From Lepidurus packardi (lineage: Eukaryota > Arthropoda > Branchiopoda > Notostraca > Triopsidae), in assembly GCA_023053545.1 (NCBI GenBank), contig JAKZAN010000171.1, positions 1 through 64,000 on the forward strand: a stretch of DNA of 64,000 bases. Direction: 5' to 3'. The notes under the pieces are model-generated. The model had not been told where the DNA came from and searched no databases. It worked only from the letters and a program-made list of their open reading frames with translations. Both the position numbers and the translations under genes were made by a program. Shown in pieces: positions 11,017-22,346 of the stretch (the stretch's first letter is position 1; each line of letters starts with the position of its first letter).

Positions 11017-12777
11017 TCACAACCGAAGCGGGTTCTTCACCCCCAACGATTCCAGCACCACTCGACTCCGAGACATACTCTGCCTGCTCTTACTCATCCT
11101 GCTGCTCATCATCATCGTTGACCCTCTGCTGTTCATGTTCATCGGCTGTTGTTGGTTCTACTTCTGCTATTTCTCTGAACTCAAATACTCCTCTTTCTGC
11201 TTCTTTACCATGATATCTTTGATTTGACGGTTGACCAGCTTGACGATGGGTGTGAACTTCTAAAGTTCTTAACAAGTAGATTTAGTGAGGACTCCGCAGG
11301 AAAGGTGAGGGCTGGTGGTCAGAGAGACGGTTCTGGTAGGTGCAAGAATCTGGAAGAAGTTAGCAGTTTCAAACTCTTTCAAGGGGGGACTGTCAACAAA
11401 ATTTAACGTAGCTGTTTTTTGGAGGCGGAAGCTTTGCTGATCTTAGGAGTTGTAAATGGAGTTGGTATACTAACGAAAGGTCAGCACGGGTCTGTTGAGG
11501 TATTAATGGAGGTGTTTGCTCTCGACCTTTCGTAAATATTTAAAAATTCGGGAGTTGGGGCCGCACAGCAGAGAGGGCCTTTTGCGTCTTCGATCATGAA
11601 GTAAGTTCCGGAAACTCCTAGACTCTACCAGATCATGGAAGACTCCCATATCATCTAATTAAAGTACCAGGTCAAGAGTGAGAGGATTCGAGAACTCCAT
11701 GCTCTGAACGATATGTTGCTTTTAATGGGCCAAGAATTGAAAAATAGCTTTAGAACTGCGACACTCCAGCAGCTCTATTAGTTATGATTCGGAATGTATT
11801 AGTGTTCGGATGTGGCTGTACAAGAACTCCAGAAATTACTGGCTCCTGCGGGGATCCTTCATATTATTCTTGCATACGCTGTCGATGAGCAACCTCAAAT
11901 TCACACATGAAGAAAGGGTCTCGGGAGTGAAGAGTTTGGGATTGAGGAGCTCAAGTCTTTCTTGATGGTAGCCCTCATAGATCTTAAACGTTTCAAGGAG
12001 GCACTCGAGGGAGCGGAGTTTGTAATGGCAGGTTGCGTGCTCAATCAGCTTAGTGATATCACATTATGCGCTGAAGTATCTGGATAAGTAACGGATTGCT
12101 GGAGGATATTCGATCAAAATAGATTTCAGCATAGACTGCCTTATGTTATCTGCATCTTCTCTGTGTTACGGTAAGACGATCGCCAGAATTGCCTATACGT
12201 TGACCTCGCCTTTGAAAGCAAGCTGTGTAATGCCTGCAAAATTCTGCAAATACTTGTTTAAGGGCGACAAAAACGATGTAGAATTGAATCTGATGAATAT
12301 TTGAGAAGAATAGTTTGTTATGGGATTGTGTTCCACATCCAAGTACTCGAGTTCTGGCAGTTTAGCTAGGTCCTGGGTCTCGATCGCACAAATATTGTTG
12401 TATGCCAGTTGCAGTGATCGGATGTGCACACTGCTAAATGCTGGCACTCTCAAGAGGCAGTTATGCGATAAATCTACCATCTGGAGGTTATCTCCTGGAA
12501 AGCCGTCTATTCTCGAGAGTTTACAGTGCGACATCGAGAAGTGAGTGATATGCAGGTGTATTTATGGCACCGTATCGGCGTCGTTATGGGAGAGATTGAG
12601 CTGGGTCAGCTTATGGAAGGAGTAGAGACGAAGACGAGCTGTAAGTTGAGAAGAAGTGAGGTTTCGGGAGATGGTGAGAAGTTTGGGGTTAGTCCTGAGA
12701 ACAGGGGTGATTTATATTGAGAGGTGAGAGCGAGAAGGAGGATTCTTATTTGAATCTGGGAGAGAAGTGTCATTCAT
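11017..12777 (-). CDS. Leucine-rich repeat protein
   Basis: An intronless frame of 586 residues with more than 15 TAA/TAG sense codons, ending at TGA 11017-11019. Residues about 45-190 hold five to six LRRs (LTQLNLSHND, LQMVDLSHNCLLRVP, IRSLQLAYNNICAIE, LEYLDVEHNPI), with a cap-like segment after them. The middle (about 200-430) is helical with no recognised family. The last 100 residues are Lys/Gln/Ser/Met-rich (KKQKEEYL ... SRMSKSRQ). LRR proteins of this kind in ciliates are often axonemal or signalling adaptors; no specific role can be given. The start at 12777 is the first Met that leaves the first LRR intact. Confidence 0.85.
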
Positions 12778-13202
12778 GATATAGAGTGTGAACCATATAT
12801 GGATTATGGGGAATGCATGGAAAAGGGGAGGAGACAAAACGATTGTATAGTCGGTAGAGTGCTCACAAATAAGCAGAAACAGAAACAACGGCAGAGATGG
12901 ATGTTCAGGACCAAAGATATTTTAAGTCTAGAGAATGGCGTGTCGATACACAGTCTCATTCGAAGGAGTGCCGCGGAGGAGCACAGAAAGCTAAGCTATA
13001 GTTGCTACATTAGATTATCTAAACAAATAGCCAAGTCACCAATGATAATTAAGCATACACCATCCCTACTCCTCAACTAGGCTCTAAAGTTGCTCCACCG
13101 CCAATTATGGCTGTTTGATTCTAATCCAAATAACAACCCATCTTCTGCTCAGAGCACCCCCTCCTGCCTCTCCGCGACTACCATAACAACCCACCGACAT
13201 AT
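12778..13202. other. Divergent intergenic region, no gene seen
   Basis: 425 bases between the LRR gene start (minus) and a likely gene starting at 13203 (plus). It probably carries both promoters. A plus-strand frame starting near 12799 stays open into the next gene, but it lacks protein-like composition and is not called. Confidence 0.5.
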
Positions 13203-13754
13203 ATGCAGCACCCACCCACCCAACAGCCTGTCTTCCTCCCCCAACCCTCTCATCATAGATTCAACCCTGCCTAAAGAACAGCATCTTTTTCCCGCAGATT
13301 CATGTTCAAGCAAAGATTCGCCCTCAAAACGTATATCATCCTACCAAAACCCAAAAGGGCTCTCTTCTCGTCGCCTTCGAACCATATACTTCGTTAATCC
13401 AACAACCATATGCTTTTCTAAAGAGACACTCCAATTCCTTTTGTTGTGTCCAGCAAAAACACAACACCTAGCATCTATCATTTATTGTCAACAGAACATA
13501 CTCAACCAGCCCAAACCCAGACTACTCAGTCTAAAGACGCAATGACACTAATAAGGACTCCCCAGAAGGTTTAGGCCACTCTGGACAAGATGGAGAGCGC
13601 AGTTACCAAATAGAGTGACACAAGCACAAATAGCAGTCTACTCAGCATGAAGCTAGACAGGTATAACAAAAGGGTGTACTATCACCGGAAGAAAGGTCAG
13701 CCTGCATTCAACTACAGAGGAGTACTCCACAGCTTCAGCAACGAAGGGAGTTGA
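13203..13754 (+). CDS. Hypothetical protein, structure uncertain
   Basis: A TGA-free frame from ATG 13203 to TGA 13752-13754 (183 residues). The N-terminus is Pro/Gln/His-rich. The C-terminal 70 residues look most protein-like (TLIRTPQKVQATLDKMESAV, then SLLSMKLDRYNKRVYYHRKKG). The middle could equally be read in another frame, with introns ending at the AGs near 13298 or 13355, so the exon structure is not settled. No family recognised. It lies upstream of, and on the same strand as, the coiled-coil gene at 14082, and might be its 5' part. Confidence 0.45.
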
Positions 13755-14081
13755 GCAGAAAGCTGTAAGTGAGGGATGTATTTCTAGGATTGCATGCTTA
13801 TTGGGGTATTGTTGTTTAATGGATCTCAAGGTAGATGTATTTGGTTTGGAGCATCGTGCTATGGATCGATCACTAAGCCAAGGGTTCTATTGATTTTGTA
13901 TTCCATAGAACACATGAAAGAAGTCTGAAGGTTGGTTGCGGAAACTGTCCTCCGGCGACTTGATTGATTAAACAATCTCCGATTAGTATGTTATCCGACT
14001 AGACAGGCTGCCAACGTTAGCTGCCATCTATTTCAAATAAAACATAGAATACAATATTCACCCATTCGGAACACCATTGCT
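13755..14081. other. Intergenic or intronic stretch, nothing recognised
   Basis: 327 bases with stops in all frames on the plus strand and no protein-like segment. It separates the gene at 13203 from the one at 14082 and may hold the promoter of the latter. Confidence 0.5.
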
Positions 14082-15453
14082 ATGTACAGAAATTCCAGAG
14101 TCAGTTGGCAAAACTCTTCGCAGTAGAAGTTTAGTACCGGTGCTCCCCTCGACACACGTACTCCCCTCTACCCCCCTGGTCCCGTCTCTATCGGCCAGAG
14201 CAGGTACCAACCCATCTACACCGCGTCTTCTGCCGGTTTTGGTTTCCGGCCCCCCTCTCCATATTCAAGTAAAATCTCTCACCCCAACAATCCCCCAAGA
14301 ATCACCCTGACCCTCCTAAAATATAACAATACATACAGAACCCCCAACTGCCCCATCATACGTTGAAAGACTAGCCGAAAGGCAAGAGAAAATAAATCTG
14401 CGTCCCAACTATGAGTAGCGAGAGCGTCAGCTGATCAATAAGAACGAATAGGAAATAAGTGCCTAAATCAGACGCCGAGAAGCCCTCAGAACCAGTTACG
14501 AGCGAGAAGTAGCACATCTTAGCACAGTCTTATCCAAAAACTTGGAACGTAAGGATAAGCTGAAATCTGAAATAGAGATCTTGGAGGATAATGGAAACTA
14601 ACTGCGAAGAAAGCTTGATGAACTCTAACCACCCAGAATCTAACTAGATAGTGAAGTCTTAGAACGTAAACAGCAAGAAATCTTATTAGTTAAGACTCAA
14701 ATGATCAATGAGATGAGAGCCAAAGAAGAGGAGATTCTTCGATAGCGGGAGGCTGAGCTCAATGACTGGGAGGAGAGGCTGAAAGACAAAGAAAAGGTGC
14801 TGATGAGCACCTAGCAACGCAGGAACCAAGCACGAGCTGAACTACTGAAGGCTAAAAGATAGGAACCCACTCGGATTGTCATATCATCGGTGTAAGATGC
14901 TGTGCGGCAGCGCAAATACGAAGAGTTTGTCTATGACTATGAAGTTCTTCGGTAGAAAGTCAACCAAATTCAACTGGATCGTTGTGAATCAGTACGTCAA
15001 CTGAACGAGTCTAAGGCTTTGAAGGAGGCAATCATACAGGACCAGGTAGACAAAGTCAATAGGTTAAGACAGGAAAAACGTAAGCTCGAGCAACAGTTAG
15101 TGGAACTCGAAAATCGATTCAGGTAGATTGAGCGTGTTAACCAGAATCTCGAGGAAGAGTCTGAGCGCAAAGATAAGTTAATCGAGAAATATTAAACAGA
15201 TGTCAAAGATATTAAGTACAATATCGGGAAGAACTAGAGCGAACATAGCTTACTTGTGAACGGCTTCAGAGGAAGGATGTAGGGAGGACTGGAGGCTGAG
15301 GCAGAAGAGGCTCAAGTGCTAGAGAAAGAAATTCGACGGGTGCAGGGAGAAAACTTTAGGCTAAAGGCAGACTACAAAAAGCTGAACGACCTGCTAAATA
15401 GTTCGATTTCGAAGTCAATCTACCAAAGCTTCAACGACATGCAGTTCCGGTGA
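14082..15453 (+). CDS. Coiled-coil protein with Pro/Tyr-rich head
   Basis: A 433-residue protein in two exons. The first 62 residues are rich in Ser, Pro and Tyr, with aromatic spacing like intermediate-filament heads (PGPVSIGQSRYQPIYTASSAG). A 70-bp intron (14269-14338, GTAAAA ... ACATACAG) joins them to a long rod of more than 350 residues made of Glu, Lys, Arg, Gln and Leu heptads (for example QLIRRKLDEL- and LRQREAELNDWEERLKDKEK-type segments). TAG and TAA are used freely for Gln within the rod. The tail ends FNDMQFR before TGA 15451-15453. It is likely a structural filament or cortical protein. No named family can be assigned. Confidence 0.85.
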
Positions 15454-15721
15454 TGCATTCTTTAATAAAGAAGCCCAAACATTTGTAAATTGAGCTATTT
15501 TGACACGGCTATAGTGGTAAAGACACCCATGAAAGGGTTGTCGATAGGTATACGCACGGATCGGTGATGTGATAAATACCCAGCTAAGCAGGTGTGAGTG
15601 TGGTGTTATGGGATTTCGATGTTCTCATTTAAATAGAAAATGCTTTTTTATCAATCAGCCACAGCTCCTGCTTGATCTTTGTTGATAAAATTTCATTCTT
15701 TCTCAACTCAATCCTCTTCAA

Positions 15722-16036
15722 TCATTCCGCCTGCAGAATGTCAGAGTCGCCCTGCTCGATCACAGCCAGAGTCGAGCATCTGTGGAATCGACCGCAAGCA
15801 GTACCCAGGGCGATGTTGTTACCATTGTAGAACACGATTTTGATCTTGGCCAGATGGGCATAGTACTCAATCTGGGCCTTGCGGATGGTAGGGCAGTTGC
15901 TAGAGAGGATGATGAGTTTAGCATCACCAGTTCTGATGGCCTTGAGGGTGGACTTGAAGCCGAGGACGGCCTTGCCAGATCTGAAGACGAGACCGAGCTT
16001 GGTGTTGAGGTTGTCGGTGGTGGCTTTCTTGACCAT
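15722..16036 (-). CDS. RPL30: 60S ribosomal protein eL30
   Basis: 104 residues, the normal eL30 length. Visible family signatures are LGLVFRSGKAVLGFKSTLKAIRTGDAKLIILSSNCPTIRKAQIEYYAHLA (read in segments), GNNIALGTACGRFHRCSTLAVIEQGDSDIL. It is a small basic RNA-binding protein of the large cytosolic subunit. It contains no reassigned codons and no intron, and ends at TGA 15722-15724. Lack of TAA/TAG is typical for highly expressed ciliate genes. The start Met is followed directly by the conserved VKKA. Confidence 0.97.
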   Translation of the reverse strand: MVKKATTDNLNTKLGLVFRSGKAVLGFKSTLKAIRTGDAKLIILSSNCPTIRKAQIEYYAHLAKIKIVFYNGNNIALGTACGRFHRCSTLAVIEQGDSDILQAE

Positions 16037-16204
16037 TGGTATTGTTGTTAGGATATTGTTGTAAAATATTATCAATTAATTAACTAATAATATCGCAAAT
16101 AAGGGATGACCTACGATGACTTATAGGATTTGAACTCGTGGACGATGAATGCATCGAAGGGAAACTGCACAGTCAAGGAAAAATAAATATTGAGGCTACT
16201 CCTA

Positions 16205-16949
16205 TCAGATGAACCAGATTCCGACCAGGATGCTCAGTATCATCAGTATCACCGCTTCTTCGCGACTGAATATGATGGGTTTCGCGCAGGGATTCGTGCT
16301 CTCTTTCTCGATTTGCTGCTAGTATTTGATTATGTCCTCAGCCTAAACATAAATACCCGGAGTTAAGCATGGTAGAGTGTGTCAGTACGATGTGCGCGTT
16401 CTGTTCCTGCAAATTCTTCAGTTCCTGTATGGGGCTCAATTCTTTGTCCTCAGCACGGGGCCTTCCTAAATTCGTTACAGACTGCCGACTCTTGTCGTAT
16501 GTGCTGGTCGCTTCGCTTAAAGTGCTCGAAAAACTCATTTTGGCATCTTTCTGCGCCTTGTCCTCGGCAACCCGTAGATTAACCTTTACCCCCACATTTT
16601 TACAGTTCTATCTTGTAATGATGCGGCCTAGCTCATCGTTCTCATCCACTGAACAATGCACTTGAAAAGTATCTCTGAGTCCAGCGGAGGTTTCGGCCAA
16701 TCTAATTTCATCTGCTGTCAGAGGAACTCGGGAAATGCTGACTTTAACCTTCCCTCCGGGTTCGATGATACCAGAAGCGGGTCTTACGACTAGATACTTG
16801 GCAGGCGCATTGGTTTTGATATTGAAGGCGATGACATGGTCAAGCAGATTGAGAATTTGTAGAGAAGTGTTGAGGCGAGTGGAGGGGTTTGTAGGATTAT
16901 GGTCGATGTAGATCGACTGGTCCACTTCAAATATGTTATGCGAGGTCAT
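16205..16949 (-). CDS. VAP-type MSP-domain ER membrane protein
   Basis: A 232-residue protein. Residues 1-115 form an MSP domain of the VAP family: NPSTRLNTSLQILNL, VIAFNIKTNAPAKYLVVRPASGIIEPGG, DTFQVHCSVDENDE. A coiled-coil linker follows (IQELKNLQEQ). A 46-bp intron (16388-16343) then joins it to EDIIKYQQQIEKE and a C-terminal membrane anchor (AVILMILSILVGIWFI) before TGA 16205-16207. Without that intron the protein would stop short of the anchor that VAPs need. VAPs sit in the ER and bind FFAT-motif partners at membrane contact sites. The TAG at 16608-16610 is read as Gln. Confidence 0.9.
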
Positions 16950-17166
16950 CTAAAGATTTATCAGATGAAATGTTGGGGGTTGTTTGGTTATGGTGTGTTT
17001 TCTGAGAGCTACAGTGGTCAAAAGTTTATTATTGTTTTGGAGAGGGGCACTGCTCATCCCCAAGGCACATACAAAATATATGCATGGGTCAATCTAACTA
17101 TAATCAGCTGCAGACGTTAAACCAGACACATCACCAGTCGATATCACATATCTAGAAGATTAAGGC

Positions 17167-18166
17167 TCAGATGGTCCGCTGCACCTTCTTATCCTTCACT
17201 CTGTCATGTATCTTTTTGGCCACAAACCCTAACGCGATCAACATGCACGAAGAACCTATGGTCAGGTAGCTAACAGACAGGAATTCATTTTTGGACCCGA
17301 AGGTATTAGACTGTGCCACCACAAAATGTTTCTGACTCCCTAGGCTGCTCACATTGAAGTCTAAAAACAATATATTAATCCAACCATTGTCATTCTAGGA
17401 TTGCCTTACTGTTAGCTATAAGGACATCATACTTGCCCTTGGCTAGAGTGTAGTTCATCCGTCCCCAGAGCTTTCTGAAGTCCGGCAAACCAGCAACACG
17501 TAACCAGACAAGAAATCTCTCGTCTGTTACGTTGTACCACATTTGTGAAGCATTCGTAATCTTGTATCTCCCCACATCACTTGGCCACGCAATCCCTTTG
17601 CTCGATATCGAAAGATTAGATGCAAAACTTGTATTGCTCAGAGTAAACGTGTCATTGAAAATGGTATAGGCGATAAGGCCACAAGGGTTAGCAGGACCAG
17701 CAGGGTCGAGAAGAGTGACACCATCAATCGCAGTCGTAACATACAGATCGGAATTCCGGACGATGGGTGAGCAATCAGTGGATATGTCATTAACTGAGGG
17801 CAAGCCACCTTCGAGCTGCTTCATGTTTTGAGACTTTATGTATAGCCGATGGTTTTGGTAGTAATTGGTGAGCTGATAAAAAACAAAAATAGGCCCCTGC
17901 ATGTCCTGTTGAATATCGAGGGTCAGGGTACAAGTGGTGTTAGTTCCGCACTGTTCATCGTATCGAATAGAGTACTACAGGATGGTTTGCGTGTAGACCT
18001 CCATTACTATGCCGAACGATAGGAAAAGCAAGCTGAGGAAAGTGAAGAGGGCGATAGTTTTATTCAGGGTTGGGACTGGCTGCCACGCTGCCATGACTTG
18101 TTGTTTAAACTGGAAGAGGACGCCCTTCTCTTCATCTTCTTCTTCGTTTTCGGTCGACTTGTCCAT
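17167..18166 (-). CDS. CDC50/LEM3 family P4-ATPase beta subunit
   Basis: A 316-residue protein with two membrane spans. The acidic N-tail (STENEEEDEEKG) is followed by TM1 (IALFTFLSLLFLSFGIVMEV). A glycosylatable lumenal domain holds the family cysteines (YDEQCGTNTTC, STDCSPIVRN, PANPCGLIA), N-x-S/T sites and GRYKITNASQMWYNVTDERFLVWLRVAGLPDFRKLWG. After a 49-bp intron (17409-17361) comes NNFNVSSLGSQKHFVV, TM2 (VSYLTIGSSCMLIALGFV) and a basic tail. These proteins chaperone phospholipid flippases out of the ER. Stop TGA 17167-17169. Confidence 0.95.
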
Positions 18167-18461
18167 ATCCAGCCGAGGCCTTTGAAAGATTTGAGTAAAT
18201 GTGCCTTTATCAGATTGTATTGGTGATTTGATTTAAGTATGGGAAAAATGTTCAAATCTTCACCTAGACTAAGTTAAGCTCTGACAGCTCAGTCTCCATC
18301 CAGAATTAAATCCCTGTGACCTTTCAGAATTACCATACTAAGTACACCATCAACCCAGCAACACTCCCGAATCACCATTTTCTGCTCACTGTTAATCTAT
18401 CTACTAGTATTTTTAAATAGGCCTCTATGCTTATCAATAAAAGAACCCTTAGACATTCTTC

Positions 18462-21400
18462 TCAAAAATAAGATGCATGTACACTTCTTATTTTGCTCAA
18501 TTCACTGTGTACTCTCCATATAACCTCCAGTGTTTGGCTAGTTCTCTTCGTGTTCTCGAATACTCGTCTCAACACCACCTCCTCTATGTTACTCCTGCTG
18601 CCCAACTCTACCCACAGACTCTCCATCTCTTCAATGTTGCTTCTTATCCTCTATATCTAGTAGTCATACTCCTGCAACAAACGCCACACCATATCGTAAG
18701 AGCCAGTCACAACCCGGAGTTTCTCGAGTGTACTATGGAGCTAGGTTTCGCCAGCAGAAAGGGAATTCTACAGCTGAGTTATTTTGTTCTTATCATTGGA
18801 GTTGGAGGAGGTAGCAGCCAGCTGTCGTGACAAAACCTATATCCTATAGTTGAGGTTGTGTATATTTGTATCAGCCTGGCCCAGTCTATCTTGCAGACTG
18901 TTTTTTTCGAGTTCAAGATAGTGTTTCTCATTTTTGATCTGATTGATAGTTTGCTTAAGTTCCAGAATCGTTGACTAAAGTTTCGAAGTACGGGCAGTCT
19001 ACTCTGACGATGCCCGATTGGCGTGGTAACCGAGTTCATTCCGAAGAGACATGTTTTCGTCATGCAGTTATCGCAACTGTTCCTGCAGTAATGAGATACT
19101 TTTCTCTGAGTTTTGGAGCTGCTGGTTAAGTAGCTCAATCGTGTTGCTACTAGTCGGATGCTTGCACGAAGATTAAAGCTGGGACTTCAGATCAAGATTC
19201 AGAGAGAGCAGCTGTGTCACACGGCTCTATAACTCAGAATTCTTTTGGCGATAGAATTCTATCTTCTCATCCATCAGTTTGCTCCGCTCTTATTGTCTGT
19301 TGTCAGAGGCTTAGACAGCTGTCATTCGGGAGTGACTGTAGCTACCAATGAACTGATTGATAAAGACTTCATATTATTGCGTCATCTGTCTTAACTTTGT
19401 GACTTCTGCTATCAGTCGCTACACTTTGTGTTCATGTTCTGTCGCCAATTTTTTGTTAGCGCTGCTATACTTCTCCAACTTTGACTCGGTTTGCTTGTTC
19501 TTTGTTGCTTTTTGTCTCAGCACTTGGTTTTCCGTCTTAAACTATTCGAGCCTAGTATTTAAATCTGTGACAAGTTGACGTAGCTAGATAGTGGTTCGGT
19601 CCCCTTTAGCTTCGAGGTTAAGATCTTTTCCCTCCAGCAACATCGCTATTTTGTGCTAGAACTCGTATATCCTGTCCTGCAGAACTATCATACTTTCATT
19701 GACCTGGTCAAAATTCTCAGCCTTTTACGCATATTCATTGACTTGTCTGCGCAACAGGTGATTCTATTTCTTCAGAACTCGCAATTTATCATCTCCTTCG
19801 TGTTCGGAAATAGTCTCCTCGATCTGCATTGCATTCTTCCTCTCTTTTTAATAGTACTTTATTCGATCTTCATAACGTCGAACAGTTCGTCTCAGACTCT
19901 CCTCATGGTTTAGCCTATCTCTATTCATAACAGCCTATAACCTAGATCTTTAGGTTTACCATTCACTTGCATTCCTTTAGATCTCCCGTCTCAAATCAGC
20001 GATCTGAGCCTATAAGACTACAGTCTTATTACTGTCAAGGTTGATGATAGAATCTTGATGGCTATCACGAGTCTTACTTAGACCCTTCGTTTACTTTTGT
20101 TTGTGGGACAGTTCTAATGTCAGTTGAGTCAGCTTCCCCTCTAAATCTATCTTCGAAATTTCGACTTCTCTGAGTCTGTCATCGAGAGATTTTCTCGCAA
20201 TTCCGAACTCAGTTCTTTCCCTTTGCAGAACACTGTGAAGTCTGCCGGCCTATTACTCTAGTAGTCTCATTTTTCTATCATTCCCATCTCTACCAGCTCT
20301 GGTAGACTGGTCGTCGAGCTGACTATATGCTCGTCTGAGTTCCTCATTATACTGACTCTCCATGTTCTGGATTCTTTTTTCTTGCTAAGCAACTTGGCTA
20401 GTCTTTGAGTTCAATTACTCATACATATTGTTGTATGTGCCAATGGCTTCGTTTAGCTGTTCTCTCAAACTATCTGCCTCAGCTCGAAGACTTTTCTCTA
20501 ATTCTTTGGAAGGAACATTCTAGGTGCGTGGCTTCGTCTAGGAAAGTATCCTATATGCTTCTTCGAGGTTCCTTTTCAGTGAATTAATTTATGTCTGCAT
20601 GCACTCATTGGTATGTTTCAGGGCTTCAAGTTCAGATGACCCAGTTTTCAGGTTGGTCATCTCGAAGGTCGCGAAGGACAATTCACTTTCAAGCTAGAGT
20701 ACTCGGTTCCTTAGTTGACTAAGTTAGGCTGCATCAGCCATTTGAATTTTCAAGGTGCCCAGTTCGTTGCTGGACCCGTAAAGCCTTCTCTCTGTTTCGG
20801 AGAGCTCCATTCTTAAGGTGTATATTTATTCGTTCCTCTCTGCAAGAAGCCTTTTAGCCTCATTCAGTTCTGATACGTGTACTTAATTGTGTTAGAACTC
20901 TTGCAGTGCGTGTCTGAGTTCTAGTAGTTATGAGTTCTTCTTGAGGATCGTTGCATTGCACCTCTCGATTTCAATTTCCAGCAGATTTATCCTATTTTTG
21001 TACTCAGTCATGTCTGCGATCATTTGATCTGAGTCTTTCCTAGCTCTTTGTCCAGCCTCAGTCTCGTATTACAGTTTGTGGTTCATCTCCTAAAGTCTCC
21101 TAATTTCAGCTCTTAGTTCTGTTCCATTTTTTTTATTCTACTAAACTAAGTGTCTGTCCCGAGCTTCAGGGTTCCGCTTGAAATCTTAGAACATAGGATC
21201 ACCGTAAATGACTTCCTGAATTGGGGTTTGTCCGGGGACCTTTATGAAATCGGCAGGTTATTGTGACTGGGCAGAAGGTTGTAAAGGGATTCCAGTGTAG
21301 ACGGCTGGACTCACAGCAGGAATCGGTACCTGAGGATGCTGATTAGTCGTGGATGTTGCCGTGTGGGAGGTGTGTTTGTTCACGATAATTAGCAAATCGT

Positions 21401-21961
21401 TGCGTTCATTTTCTAATGAAGAAATAATCTGTCGACACCGAGAGTGTTCAGCTTCTAACTGGACATATTTCTGATGGAGATCATTGTAGCTCACCTGAAG
21501 CTGATGGTGCCTCCCCCCCCAAACCGTCCCTGAGTTGCGGAATTTAATGGCGCGACAGCAGGGTAAACGACTACATTTGGCGTAATAGAGGTACTAGAGC
21601 TTACTACATGGATGGCAGAACTAATAGGGTTAGCAATCGGAGTGACTATTCCATGTCTGTGCAGCAACGATAGAAGCTCATCGTATCGAAGTCTAAGTTG
21701 ATCGTATTATCGATGCCAGTCTGAAGTTGGGGGAATCGAGACAGCAAGGCTCTGGACGGCAGTCGCAGGTCTCAAAACCTGGACGGTAGCTTTCGAGTTG
21801 AAGGCAGCGGTAGCAGGTTCGAGGATGTGGCTTCCTGTTTGGGGACGTGATATTGTCGGTGCGTAAGTAAAGCTGATATGGCGTTGGGGGCTGAGAGAGT
21901 ATGGGACAGGAGTTGGAGAAGAGGATCGACGCAATTGGTTTGTGGATCGGGGATTGATCAT
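18462..21961 (-). CDS. Giant coiled-coil protein
   Basis: About 1,120 residues. A Pro/Ser/Thr-rich head (starts 21961; segments like PQTGSHILEPATAAF) is joined by an intron, probably 21607 to 21495 with a GTAAGC donor, to a single 1,010-residue frame running from 21494 to TGA 18462-18464. That frame is almost entirely coiled coil (LQLEAEHSRCRQIISSL-, ELRRAYSQLDDQ-, EQLRQLHDENMSLRNELG-type heptads) with dozens of TAG/TAA codons for Gln. Breaks rich in Asn/Ser divide the rod into sections. No motor or kinase is attached. It is likely a structural protein of basal bodies, cortex or centrin-like fibres; this is inference from shape only. Its 5' end faces the internal telomeric array 212 bases away. 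Confidence 0.85.
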
Positions 21962-22172
21962 GGTTGAGCGTAATGGAGTGGAAGAGATAAGGAGTTTATG
22001 TAAAGGAAGGTGCTTGATTTGATGATCCAAATAAAATATTTATTGGGTGCATTTGGTAGTCTATATGCTAGAATGAAATTTAAAAAGGGTACTCGTCTGA
22101 TATTGGAGAGGGTTAGAATCATAAGCTACGCCCGTCATGAAATACCTTTGCAACTATTGTTTGGCTTCACGC

Positions 22173-22346
22173 GGGGTTGGGGTTGGGGTTGGGGTTGGGG
22201 TTGGGGTTGGGGTTGGGGTTGGGGTTGGGGGTTGGGGTTGGGGTGGGGTTGGGGTTGGGGTTGGGGTTGGGGTTGGGGTTGGGGGTTGGGGTTGGGGTTG
22301 GGGTTGGGGTTGGGGTTGGGGTTGGGGTTGGGGTTGGGGTTGGGGT
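22173..22346 (+). repeat. Internal telomeric array, (GGGGTT)n
   Basis: 174 bases of GGGGTT units, about 29 copies. Three units are irregular: five Gs near 22227-22231, a single T near 22243-22245, five Gs near 22281-22285. The G-rich strand is on the plus strand, so this is the right-hand telomere orientation relative to 1-22172. The sequence to its right lacks the complementary CCCCAA block, so it is a single array, not a head-to-head fusion of two telomeres. Confidence 0.97.

Noticed and set aside
10957-11227. Plus-strand frame with a strong hydrophobic run (LCLLLLILLLIIIV), a possible membrane protein
   Set aside because: It is the antisense of the Gln/Asp/Met-rich tail of the minus-strand LRR gene. 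That gene's frame is continuous with its LRR domain, while the hydrophobic frame has no usable start and cannot be joined to the upstream ATG by a GT-AG intron in phase.
11017-11597. Separate three-exon minus-strand gene starting at an ATG at 11597
   Set aside because: GT-AG pairs can be found that make a plausible 160-residue product, but the same sequence without introns is simply the C-terminal part of the LRR gene, whose frame is open from 12777. The simpler reading wins.
18477-18830. Plus-strand frame of 117 residues ending in TGA
   Set aside because: It lies opposite the C-terminal coiled coil of the minus-strand gene 18462-21961, which has heptads and continuous coding character. The plus frame does not.
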